This document shows, in pieces, positions 7,112 through 13,872 of a stretch of 16,670 nucleotides of DNA. The position numbers and the translations under genes were made by a program. How positions within the stretch are numbered: position 1 is the first letter of the stretch; the number at the start of each line of letters is the position of its first letter. This DNA comes from JBEEMU01 sp043778315 (lineage in GTDB: Bacteria > Bacteroidota > Bacteroidia > Chitinophagales > Saprospiraceae), in NCBI GenBank assembly GCA_043778315.1, contig JAYWGJ010000360.1:1-16670 (forward strand). Reading direction: 5' to 3'. A model generated the notes under the pieces. It was given only the letters and a program-made list of their open reading frames with translations. It ran no database searches and had not been told where the DNA came from.

Positions 7112-8086
7112 ATGACGCACTGGATAAGACTCGCAAAAATAGCGGTGCTGTGTTTGGTAGCGGTTTTACTGTACAAACAGGTGTTTGGGCGCGCTGACGC
7201 GCAACAACTTTGGGCAGCGTTCGAGGCGCAAGCCGCGCACGGTAACGTAGCCTGGCTGTTGCTTTTATTGGCGTTGATGCCCGTAAATTGGGCGTTAGAA
7301 ACCCAAAAATGGCGCGTACTGATGCATCGTACCGAGCCGCCTATCGCGTTTTGGGCAGCATTCGGCGCGGTCTTCGCAGGCGTGACATTCTCTATTTTTA
7401 CACCTAACCGCATTGGCGAATATGGCGGACGAATGCTGATGGTGAAAGCGGATAAATGGCAAACCGTTGTGGCAACAATCGTGGGCAGTTTCAGTCAGAT
7501 GATTGTCTTGATTGGCGTGGGTTTGATGGGCGCAACTTACTACGCGACCGTGCAGCTACACCCGCCGTTTTATTATATCGCAGGGCTGCCATTTATTGCC
7601 GCGCTGAGCGGTAGTATAATGCTATTTTTTTATTACAATATCGACCTTACTATACCTATTGTGCGGCGTATTCCGTACCTTCGGCGCGGCGTTCGACACT
7701 TAGAAGTGCTGCGCGAGTACACGAATAAACAGCTTTCGTTGGTATTATTTTATTCTGTTTTGAGGTATTTTGTGTATTGTTTTCAATATTATCTATTGCT
7801 AATGTTCTTCGAAATAAAAATACATTTGCTTGCCGCCTTGACTTATATTGCTTTTATTTTTTTAATACAAACCCTACTTCCTGGCATAGGCTTACTGGCT
7901 CGGGGCGAAATAGCGGTCAATATTTGGGGCGAGTTTCAATCCAATCCAATCATTATTTTTTCCGTCTCGTTCGGTTTGTGGCTTGTTAATGTAGTGTTAG
8001 CTGCATTAATTGGTATGATTTTTATTGCTAATACTAATATAAGTCTAAGTTTTAAATCATTCGGATATGAAAAAAACAATTTTTAG
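7112..8086 (+). CDS. LPG synthase TM-like (UPF0104/YbhN type) integral membrane protein
   Basis: The frame is open from 7013, but the start at 7112 (MTHWIRLAK, 324 residues) fits a promoter-like box at 7084-7091 and puts the first membrane helix at the N-terminus, as in the family. About eight hydrophobic helices are visible. The loop FTPNRIGEYGGR (after the third helix) is the conserved family segment equivalent to the PARxGE/D motif, and LLPGIGLLARGEIAV is the second conserved region. Relatives are the flippase-like domain of MprF and stand-alone homologues thought to move lipids or isoprenoid carriers across the inner membrane. No synthase domain is attached, so lipid lysylation cannot be claimed. 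The gene overlaps the DUF3108 gene by 20 bases, so the two are probably translated together. Confidence 0.8.
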   Translation: MTHWIRLAKIAVLCLVAVLLYKQVFGRADAQQLWAAFEAQAAHGNVAWLLLLLALMPVNWALETQKWRVLMHRTEPPIAFWAAFGAVFAGVTFSIFTPNRIGEYGGRMLMVKADKWQTVVATIVGSFSQMIVLIGVGLMGATYYATVQLHPPFYYIAGLPFIAALSGSIMLFFYYNIDLTIPIVRRIPYLRRGVRHLEVLREYTNKQLSLVLFYSVLRYFVYCFQYYLLLMFFEIKIHLLAALTYIAFIFLIQTLLPGIGLLARGEIAVNIWGEFQSNPIIIFSVSFGLWLVNVVLAALIGMIFIANTNISLSFKSFGYEKNNF

Positions 8087-8948
8087 TACTGCGGCTTTCG
8101 CCCCAATCCTATTCACTACTTTTCAACTATGGAATCCGCTCGCTACCGCGCCCGCAGTGCAGCCGCAAACAACGGTGCAACGACCTACGCAACAACCCGA
8201 GGGCGACCTTTGCGGCATCGGCAACGACGCGTTTCAGGGCGGCGAACAACTCACCTACAAAGTCTATTTCAACTGGAATTTTGTATGGATGGAGGCAGGC
8301 GAAGTGACCTTCAAAGTAGAAGACCAAGGCAGCATTTTGCACCTCGTGGTAGAGGGCAAAACATACAAATCGTATGAGTGGTTTTTTAAGGTACGCGACC
8401 GCTACGAGTCGTATGTCGATAAGGCTACGCTGCAACCGAGTATAAGTATTCGGGATATTCAAGAGGGTAATTTTGCGATGTTCAGCAAGCAAACCTTCGA
8501 CCATAAAAACAAAACCGTTGCCATCGAGGAAGGCAAAAGCCGCACCGAAAACAACAAGTCGCGGGAGAAATTTACGGGCTGCGTTCACGACATCGTGTCT
8601 ATGATTTACTATGCCCGCAACCTTGACCAAAACGACTATAAAAAGGACGATTTAGTCCCTATAAAAGTGTTTATGGACAAGAAAACATACCCGCTTAACG
8701 TGCATTACAAAGGCAAACAGAACGGCAACGCCATCAAAGGCATGGGTACTTTCAATACCTATACTTTCACGCCCGAAATGGTGAAAGGTGAGGTTTTTAA
8801 AGACCAAAAAAGTATGAAAGTGGTATGTACCGACGACAAAAACCGTATTCCGTTGCTCATCGAGTCGCCACTCGCCTTAGGTTACATCAAGGTGATGTTG
8901 AGCGACAGCAAAGGCTTGCGCAACCCGTTTGTTGCCAAAATAAAATAA
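8067..8948 (+). CDS. DUF3108 domain-containing periplasmic protein
   Basis: A 293-residue protein with an N-terminal hydrophobic leader (MKKTIFSTAAFAPILF...) and a Pro/Gln/Thr-rich linker to about residue 45. The DUF3108 pattern follows: GEQLTYKVYFNWNFVWMEAGEVTF, SYEWFFKVRDRYESYVDKATLQP, HDIVSMIYYARN, and the closing strands VCTDDKNRIPLLIESPLALGYIKVML. The domain is an all-beta periplasmic fold of unknown biochemical role. It starts inside the 3' end of the membrane protein gene (20-base overlap) and ends 35 bases before a strong terminator, so the two form an operon that may serve the same envelope process. Confidence 0.85.
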   Translation: MKKTIFSTAAFAPILFTTFQLWNPLATAPAVQPQTTVQRPTQQPEGDLCGIGNDAFQGGEQLTYKVYFNWNFVWMEAGEVTFKVEDQGSILHLVVEGKTYKSYEWFFKVRDRYESYVDKATLQPSISIRDIQEGNFAMFSKQTFDHKNKTVAIEEGKSRTENNKSREKFTGCVHDIVSMIYYARNLDQNDYKKDDLVPIKVFMDKKTYPLNVHYKGKQNGNAIKGMGTFNTYTFTPEMVKGEVFKDQKSMKVVCTDDKNRIPLLIESPLALGYIKVMLSDSKGLRNPFVAKIK

Positions 8949-8958
8949 ATCTTTTTTC

Positions 8959-8980
8959 ATACAAATCTTAATATTTGTAT
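8959..8980 (+). terminator. Small hairpin after the DUF3108 gene
   Basis: ATACAAAT and ATTTGTAT form a perfect 8-bp stem around CTTAAT, just upstream of the larger terminator. It is weak because it is entirely AT-rich apart from one C-G pair; it may only shield the 3' end. Confidence 0.35.
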
Positions 8981-8983
8981 CCC

Positions 8984-9030
8984 AAAAAAAACGTTACCGA
9001 CACTTTTATAGTATCGGTAACGTTTTTTTT
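8984..9030. terminator. Strong bidirectional terminator
   Basis: A 20-base arm AAAAAAAACGTTACCGACAC... pairs with ...GTATCGGTAACGTTTTTTTT (one mismatch) around a 7-base AT loop. T8 follows on the plus strand and also on the minus strand. It ends the DUF3108 operon and, with the adjacent palindrome, the converging sppA transcript. Confidence 0.9.
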
Positions 9031-9094
9031 AACGGCGTTCGGGTTTAAACCCGTACTGATTTCATTTTGTGCGGGTTTAAACCCACACGCCGTT
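9031..9094. repeat. REP-like palindromic element, best copy, next to the sppA stop
   Basis: The outer arms AACGGCGT and ACGCCGTT enclose two copies of the palindrome GGGTTTAAACCC. The whole 64 bp can fold as one long hairpin (about 24 bp per arm, three mismatches) with the loop TGATTTCATTTTGT. Its right end lies 2 bases before the sppA stop codon. Copies occur at 6376-6438 and in part at 1351-1387, always with the same arm next to a minus-strand stop. Its role is unknown; transcript-end stabilisation, or a non-autonomous element, is possible. Confidence 0.75.
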
Positions 9095-9096
9095 CC

Positions 9097-10890
9097 CTAC
9101 CAATTCTCCATCAAAAACGGCAACCGCATCTGCACACCCTGCATTTTTTGTACCTCTTGCAACCAAATATATTGTTGGTACAAACCTTTACCAAGTTGCT
9201 GCTGCATATAGGCGCGAGCCGAATTGCTCCCGTCCGCGCCTTTTATTTTGTCGGTAAGCCGCTCTATCGCTGATTTACTTTCAGGATAATGCACTAATTT
9301 ATAGGTTTTTAGCTTCGCAAACTCCGCCGCCGAGCGGATAGCATCGGGCAAACCGCCGAGCGTATCTACTAAGCCGAGTGTGAGTGCTTTTTTGCCCGTC
9401 CATACCCGTCCTTGCGCAATTTCGTTCACTGCCTCTTTTGTCATTTTTCGTCCTTCGGCAACGCGGTTGAGGAAGTCGCTGTACGTCGTATCTACCATTT
9501 GCTGAATGATTTGCCCTTCGTCTTCGTTAAATTCATAATAAATATTGCCGCTTGACGCAACCGAATATTTACCGATTTTGACGGTATCAAAAGTAATACC
9601 GAGCTTATCGCGCATCAGTCCACCTGCATTCGGTATGATACCAAAAACACCGATTGAGCCAGTAATCGTAGTCGGTTCAGCCAATATTTTATTGGCAGGC
9701 GCGGCGATATAATAGCCACCCGAAGCCGCCACATCGCCCATCGACACCACCACGGGTTTACCTTGCTCGCGGCAGAGTTTTAGCTCGCGCCAAATCAACT
9801 CAGATGCCAACGACGAGCCGCCGCCGCTATTCACGCGCAGCACGATAGCCTTCACTTTGTCGTCTTCGCGCAATTTGCGAATAAGCGCGGAATAAGTATC
9901 GCCGCCGATGCTGCCGCCTTCGCTTTTGCCGTCCTCGATATTGCCTTCGGCATACACCACCGCAATGCGATTGCTACCCGAACCGTTGTCGGCGGTGTGC
10001 GCTTCTATATAAGTATCGAGGCTGACGGTCGGTATTTTATCTTTTTTCTCCAAACCCAAACGGCGGCGCAGGTCGGCTAATATCTCATCTTTGTACTTCA
10101 CGCCGTCCGCCATTTTGTATTTTACGGCATCGTTTGCGGTGCGCACCAAGTAGCCGTCAGCGATTTTAAACAGCTCTTCGGGAGTCATTTTGCGGCTGTC
10201 CGCCACCGATTGCAGCATCGAATTGTAATTGTCTTGCATGTATTCGCGTACTTGCAGCTTGTTTTCGGGCGACATTTCGGTGCGGCGGAACGATTCGGTA
10301 GCCGATTTGAACTTACCTGCGTAGTAAACTTGTGCTTTTACACCCAATTTATCAAATAAAACCTTAAAAAACGGTACTTGCGCCGCGATACCCGACCATT
10401 GTATTGCGCCTTTCGGGTTAATATACAATTTATCTGCCGCCGAAGCCAAATAATAGCCGCCCTGCGTGTATCTATTCGCGTAAGCGACCGTAAATTTGCC
10501 GCTTTTTTTGAAATCCAACAGCGCGTTGCGTAGCACCGACCGCGTCGCCATGCCCATCGCCGCCGCGCCGTCCATCTCCATATATATACCTTTTATTTTG
10601 TCGTCGGTTTTTGCGGCTGCAATTGCTTGCAAAATATCGCGCAGTCCGTTGGTTTTTTCGCCAAAACTAACGGGCAACCCCGACGCGCCGCCGCTTGTAT
10701 TATCGGTGAGTTCGGGTATCGCTTGCGCGAAATCAAGCAGCAAAACGCTATTGCCTTTCACCGACGGCTTGCCACCACCCGTAAGCATAGAAATACCCGC
10801 CAAACCGCCAATGCTAATTAGCGTGAGCGCAAACAAACCGACGACTGTACCCAAACACGACGCAAAAAAGAATTTGATAAAGTTATTCAT
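9097..10890 (-). CDS. sppA: Signal peptide peptidase SppA, long (67K) form
   Basis: The 597-residue protein has one N-terminal membrane helix (about residues 8-36) and two tandem SppA/ClpP-like domains, as in the long form of E. coli. The N-terminal domain carries AGKFKSATESFRRTEMS with the probable catalytic Lys193. The C-terminal domain carries LRVNSGGGSSLASE and then GDVAASGGYYIAAPANKI with the nucleophile Ser390, followed by TTITGSIGVFG. Family members form a membrane-bound bowl-shaped tetramer that degrades cleaved signal peptides using a Ser-Lys dyad shared between the two domains. Both dyad residues are in place. The gene is transcribed alone, away from the recombinase region. Confidence 0.94.
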   Translation of the reverse strand: MNNFIKFFFASCLGTVVGLFALTLISIGGLAGISMLTGGGKPSVKGNSVLLLDFAQAIPELTDNTSGGASGLPVSFGEKTNGLRDILQAIAAAKTDDKIKGIYMEMDGAAAMGMATRSVLRNALLDFKKSGKFTVAYANRYTQGGYYLASAADKLYINPKGAIQWSGIAAQVPFFKVLFDKLGVKAQVYYAGKFKSATESFRRTEMSPENKLQVREYMQDNYNSMLQSVADSRKMTPEELFKIADGYLVRTANDAVKYKMADGVKYKDEILADLRRRLGLEKKDKIPTVSLDTYIEAHTADNGSGSNRIAVVYAEGNIEDGKSEGGSIGGDTYSALIRKLREDDKVKAIVLRVNSGGGSSLASELIWRELKLCREQGKPVVVSMGDVAASGGYYIAAPANKILAEPTTITGSIGVFGIIPNAGGLMRDKLGITFDTVKIGKYSVASSGNIYYEFNEDEGQIIQQMVDTTYSDFLNRVAEGRKMTKEAVNEIAQGRVWTGKKALTLGLVDTLGGLPDAIRSAAEFAKLKTYKLVHYPESKSAIERLTDKIKGADGSNSARAYMQQQLGKGLYQQYIWLQEVQKMQGVQMRLPFLMENW

Positions 10891-10931
10891 AAATTTGATT
10901 ATAAGTTTTTGTTACTATTGTAATTATTGTG

Positions 10932-10939
10932 CAAAACTA
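10932..10939 (-). promoter_or_regulatory. Bacteroidota-type -7 element for sppA (TAGTTTTG)
   Basis: On the minus strand this reads TAGTTTTG, the same box as before the genes at 5626 and 7112. It lies 41 bases before the sppA ATG. The -33 part is not clear. Confidence 0.45.
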
Positions 10940-11014
10940 AGTTTATTATTATAAAGATAAGATTTTTTTTAGATAAAAAAAGGTATTTCGACGATGAATA
11001 AATATATATTGTAC

Positions 11015-11052
11015 AAAAACGCTCGTTTTGCGGTGGCAAAACGAGCGTTTTT
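11015..11052. terminator. Perfect hairpin terminator in a divergent intergenic region
   Basis: AAAAACGCTCGTTTTG and CAAAACGAGCGTTTTT form a perfect 16-bp stem around CGGTGG. It has the look of an intrinsic terminator on both strands, yet it lies between genes that point away from each other (sppA and the recombinase). No gene clearly ends here; only a 21-codon frame, from the ATG at about 10995, runs through it. It may insulate the sppA promoter or mark the end of a small RNA or a lost gene. Confidence 0.75.
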
Positions 11053-11100
11053 ATTATAGGAATTATAGTTTTTGATTTTACAAAAAAAATACGAATATTG

Positions 11101-11235
11101 TTTATTTAGGAAAGCGTCTAAAATAAACTATACAAGTTTACTTGTCTGAGCTACGCCATTTCACGGCAAATAAAGATAGTTCGCTATCTTTATTTTTGCT
11201 CCTACCAAAACTGCGTTAGATTTTTCGCAAAAAAG
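11101..11235. other. Structured non-coding stretch upstream of the recombinase
   Basis: The 425-base gap between sppA and the recombinase holds no convincing gene. Beyond the terminator at 11015-11052 it contains three small hairpins. ACAAG-TTTA-CTTGT lies at 11132-11145. A 12-bp perfect stem AAATAAAGATAG with a TTCG tetraloop lies at 11168-11195. A short T/A hairpin around CGC lies near 11220-11235. GTCTAAA near the left edge and GTTAGAT near the right edge loosely recall the RYYYAAC and GTTRRRY ends of integron attC sites, but the internal arms do not pair convincingly. It could be a recombination site, a structured leader RNA or a mobile-element remnant. Confidence 0.35.
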
Positions 11236-11315
11236 TAATTAGATATTGTTTGTAATAATGAGTAACTTTATGTTTCCAATATTTTATTCATTTTTATTAT
11301 GAAAATATTAAAAAT

Positions 11316-11915
11316 ATGAAAGTACAAGCGTTTCCAATTCTAATAGAGAATATCAAGTATATCGGCTTGCATATTGCTTATAATAGAGAAGCAGTTGAGA
11401 AAATCAAAACAATTATTCACGGCGCGTGGTGGCAACCCACACAGCGTTGCTGGGTCTTGCCGTATTGTAAAGCAAATTTTGATAAATTAGCGACGATTTT
11501 TCAATCGATAACCTATTTGCAAAGTCCGCCACCTATCGCTCCTGACGATAATTATAACAATAGTGCGAGTGCAAAAATTGTGGAAAAACCCGTTTTGAGC
11601 GAAGTGCATCAAGACGCTTTTTTGCATCTCGAGCAGCAATTGCGTTTGTTGCGTTACTCGCTGCATACGGTAAAAAACTATAAAAACTGTTTTTTACAAT
11701 TCCTGCATTTTCACCACGACACACCGCCCGAAAAAATCATAGACGAGCAAATTCGTGCTTTTCTGTTGCATAAAATACAGCAGGAAAACATATCAGAATC
11801 GGCTCAGAATCAATTGATTAATGCGATAAAATTCTATTACGAATTTTGTTTGGACAGGAACGCAAAATATTTAAAAACCTTCGCCCGCGAATGCCCGAAA
11901 AACTACCCAATGTAA
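11316..11915 (+). CDS. Tyrosine recombinase, N-terminal part (frameshifted gene)
   Basis: These 199 residues contain an N-terminal arm domain (about 1-75, with GLHIAYNREAVEKIKTI and GAWWQPTQRCWVLPY), as found in many Bacteroidota XerD/integron-integrase-like proteins, and a SAM-like core-binding domain (about 95-185, with YSLHTVKNYKNCFLQFLHF and AQNQLINAIKFYYEF). The frame ends without any catalytic residue. The catalytic domain continues in the -1 frame from 11846, where the expected GQERK stretch appears, so one base has probably been lost in the T-rich run around 11842-11850. Joined, the protein would have about 375 residues, normal for the family. Alone this piece could bind DNA at most. 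Confidence 0.75.
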   Translation: MKVQAFPILIENIKYIGLHIAYNREAVEKIKTIIHGAWWQPTQRCWVLPYCKANFDKLATIFQSITYLQSPPPIAPDDNYNNSASAKIVEKPVLSEVHQDAFLHLEQQLRLLRYSLHTVKNYKNCFLQFLHFHHDTPPEKIIDEQIRAFLLHKIQQENISESAQNQLINAIKFYYEFCLDRNAKYLKTFARECPKNYPM

Positions 11916-12442
11916 TGAGTGTGCAGGAGGTGCAGCGTCTTTTAGCGGCGATAACTAACCTAAAACACAAGGCAATTTTGATGACAATATATAGTGGCGG
12001 TTTACGATTGAGCGAAGTTATTAATTTGCAAATTGCGGATATACGCAGCGAACAAGACTGCATCAGCATTAAAGGCGGCAAGGGCAAAAAAGACAGAACG
12101 GTTATGCTTTCCGAAAAATTGCTCTTGGTTTTACGCGAATATTACGGGCAACATCGCCCGAAACACTGGCTTTTTGAGGGGCAAGACGGCGGCGCGTACT
12201 CGGCTCGAAGCGTGCAAAATATTTTCCGCGCTGCTTGCGATGCCGCAAAAATAGATTCACGTTATACAACACATACGCTCCGACATTCTTTCGCAACACA
12301 TTTGCTAGAAGCTGGCACCGATTTGCGCTATATTCAGGAATTGCTAGGACATTCGAGTTCGAAAACCACCGAAATATACACGCATATCACAAAAAAAGGC
12401 AGTGATAAAATTAAAAGCCCGTTGGATAATATGGATATTTAG
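11846..12442 (+). CDS. Tyrosine recombinase, catalytic part (frameshifted gene)
   Basis: This part has up to 198 residues from a TTG at 11846; an ATG at 11891 gives 183. It begins with the inter-domain linker FGQERKIFKNLRPR and then PEKLPNVMS. All catalytic residues of the phage integrase/XerC-XerD family are present: Arg in SGGLRLSE, Lys in GGKGKKDR, His-x-x-Arg in HTLRHSFATH, His in LLGHSSSKTTEIYTH and the nucleophile Tyr in the same stretch. The enzyme would cut and join DNA at specific sites. The N-terminal DNA-binding half is in the other frame (11316-11915), with a 70-base overlap, so the gene is probably inactive unless the shift is a sequencing error or is recoded. A TTTAAAA heptamer lies in the overlap. 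Confidence 0.85.
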   Translation: MFGQERKIFKNLRPRMPEKLPNVMSVQEVQRLLAAITNLKHKAILMTIYSGGLRLSEVINLQIADIRSEQDCISIKGGKGKKDRTVMLSEKLLLVLREYYGQHRPKHWLFEGQDGGAYSARSVQNIFRAACDAAKIDSRYTTHTLRHSFATHLLEAGTDLRYIQELLGHSSSKTTEIYTHITKKGSDKIKSPLDNMDI

Positions 12443-12590
12443 GTGTAATAAAAAAAATAAAAATAAATACTAAAAAATTTGAATATATGAAAAAACTTAT
12501 TGTACATTTACGACATGAAATTATCATAGTACAATTACAAATAGTAACCCGAATTTAATCAATTAATCAAAAAAGTCGATACCGATAATA

Positions 12591-12648
12591 AAAAAATACA
12601 CGCCATAAAAAATACACGCCATAAAATAGGGCGGTTTATGGCGTATAT
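12591..12648. repeat. 16-bp tandem duplication followed by a hairpin
   Basis: AAAAAATACACGCCAT occurs twice in tandem (12591-12606 and 12607-12622). The second copy flows into ACGCCATAAA, which pairs perfectly over 10 bp with TTTATGGCGT around the loop ATAGGGCGG. The rest of the 287-base gap after the recombinase shows nothing else. The hairpin has no T-run, so it is a poor terminator; a recombinase-binding or processing site is conceivable. Confidence 0.55.
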
Positions 12649-12729
12649 ATCGAGGTTGGGCGAAATAAAACAAAACATAGGGTAGCCGAAAACTATATAG
12701 AGTAGGCATTAAATTTAAAATGACAAAAA

Positions 12730-12972
12730 ATGAGAAAAGGAATGAAAATTGTCTTAATAATTGTTGCTCTTATTGTAGTTGTAATATTCCAAGTGGCTTT
12801 AGAAGGTGGCGACACAAGCAAACCTGGTTTAGGAGGTCCTATTGGGGTTATTCTTATGTTTGTGTTTTGGGCAGGTGCAAAAGCGATTTGGAAGTACAAT
12901 CCCGAACAAAACAACCAAAAGAACGAAAAAGATGAAAACCCCAATGATAATCATACCCTTGATAAAAGATAA
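12730..12972 (+). CDS. Small membrane protein, two predicted helices
   Basis: An 80-residue protein. Residues about 5-23 (MKIVLIIVALIVVVIFQVA) and 37-54 (GPIGVILMFVFWAGAKAI) are hydrophobic helices joined by a Gly-rich turn. The tail (residues 57-80) is very polar, rich in Asn, Lys, Asp and Glu. I recognise no family. The stop is 6 bases before the start of the J-domain gene, so the two are almost certainly one operon. The base composition is more AT-rich than the housekeeping genes to the left, hinting at a different origin. It may be a membrane partner of the J-domain protein, but this is inference. Confidence 0.65.
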   Translation: MRKGMKIVLIIVALIVVVIFQVALEGGDTSKPGLGGPIGVILMFVFWAGAKAIWKYNPEQNNQKNEKDENPNDNHTLDKR

Positions 12973-12978
12973 TCCTGA

Positions 12979-13506
12979 ATGTTTATTGACTATTACGCAA
13001 TTCTTGAGGTAGGAGAACAAGCCACACAAGATGAAATAAAATACGCTTTTAGAAAGCAGGCTTTAAAATGGCATCCAGACCGAAATATAGGGATTGATAC
13101 CACTAATCGTATGCAAGAAATAAACGAAGCATACCTTATTTTAAAAGATGTAGAGGCAAGGGCAAGATATGACAATGAATACCAAGGTTTCAAGCAGTAC
13201 AAAGAAAAACACGACAAGAAACAGTATCACAATAAGAACGAGCAATATCAGTCAGAAAGTACACAATCAGAACAAGCATACTCATACACAGAATATCAAT
13301 CTAACGATGAGATTCTAAATAAATGGATGAACAATGCCAAGCAACAAGCAGTTACTCTAGCGAAGCAAACTATTGAAGATTTTAGAGGAATGGTTTCTGT
13401 TGGTGCAAAGGCGGCAGCAAAAGAAGTAGTAAATCAATTTATTGCTCAAATTATCATTGGTATCGTTATCCTCATTTTTGTAGCAGTAAAATCTTGTAAC
13501 AATTAA
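12979..13506 (+). CDS. Membrane-anchored J-domain (DnaJ-like) protein
   Basis: A 175-residue protein. Residues 1-68 are a complete J-domain: DYYAILEVGEQATQDEIKYAFR, the His-Pro-Asp motif at 32-34 within LKWHPDRN, then INEAYLILKDVEARARYD. A long charged, Gln- and Lys-rich linker follows, then a C-terminal hydrophobic helix (about residues 150-170, FIAQIIIGIVILIFVAV) that probably inserts as a tail anchor. There is no Gly/Phe region, zinc finger or client-binding domain, so it is a class C J-protein. Such proteins stimulate Hsp70 (DnaK) ATP hydrolysis at a chosen place, here presumably the cytoplasmic face of the membrane. Its partner may be the small membrane protein 6 bases upstream. Confidence 0.85.
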   Translation: MFIDYYAILEVGEQATQDEIKYAFRKQALKWHPDRNIGIDTTNRMQEINEAYLILKDVEARARYDNEYQGFKQYKEKHDKKQYHNKNEQYQSESTQSEQAYSYTEYQSNDEILNKWMNNAKQQAVTLAKQTIEDFRGMVSVGAKAAAKEVVNQFIAQIIIGIVILIFVAVKSCNN

Positions 13507-13530
13507 AATCAATAATCAAAATAATTTAAA

Positions 13531-13872
13531 ATGAATATGATTAAAAAAACATTATTTGCTTTCTTATTTATACAGTTATGCGGTTCGGCATTAGCGCAAA
13601 ATGGGTTCGTCATCTTAACAGAAGAAACTACACTTTCTGCTCCGTACATCAGTAAGGTTCACATTTCACTGCCTAACGGAACTTCTACTACAACGACAAT
13701 AACAAGTGACCAAATAGATGTTGCGCAGCACGACCAACAACTAAATGTGCTTATAAATGGCATCACAAACCAAGGTTACAAACATATAGAAGCACCCTAC
13801 GGCACGTCGCGTACTGTATCAGGTACTACTACAGCGCGTTGGGTAATGAGGTTATTTTTTGGCTATCCGTGA
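13531..13872 (+). CDS. Secreted protein, N-terminal part of an interrupted T9SS-type gene
   Basis: These 113 residues begin with a Sec signal peptide (MNMIKKTLFAFLFIQLCGSALAQ). A compact region follows (VILTEETTLSAPYISKVHISLPNG, then a Thr-rich turn and INQGYKHIEAPYG-like strands). I do not recognise the domain. The frame stops at TGA 13870-13872, but the same frame continues without shift into a T9SS sorting domain, so the original protein was probably about 208 residues. A single C-to-T change from CGA could have produced the stop. As it stands the product would reach the periplasm but lack the T9SS signal, so it should not be released. It follows the J-domain gene by 24 bases. Confidence 0.65.
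   Translation: MNMIKKTLFAFLFIQLCGSALAQNGFVILTEETTLSAPYISKVHISLPNGTSTTTTITSDQIDVAQHDQQLNVLINGITNQGYKHIEAPYGTSRTVSGTTTARWVMRLFFGYP

Noticed and set aside
11115..11220. Integron attC site
   Set aside because: Only the outer 7-base boxes are similar, one with a mismatch. The inner arms do not pair and no cassette array is present, so it is kept only as a weak possibility.
13870..13872. TGA read as selenocysteine or as tryptophan
   Set aside because: There is no selenoprotein-like context, and TGA ends two ordinary genes in the window (at 1886 and 2917), so a stop is the simplest reading.
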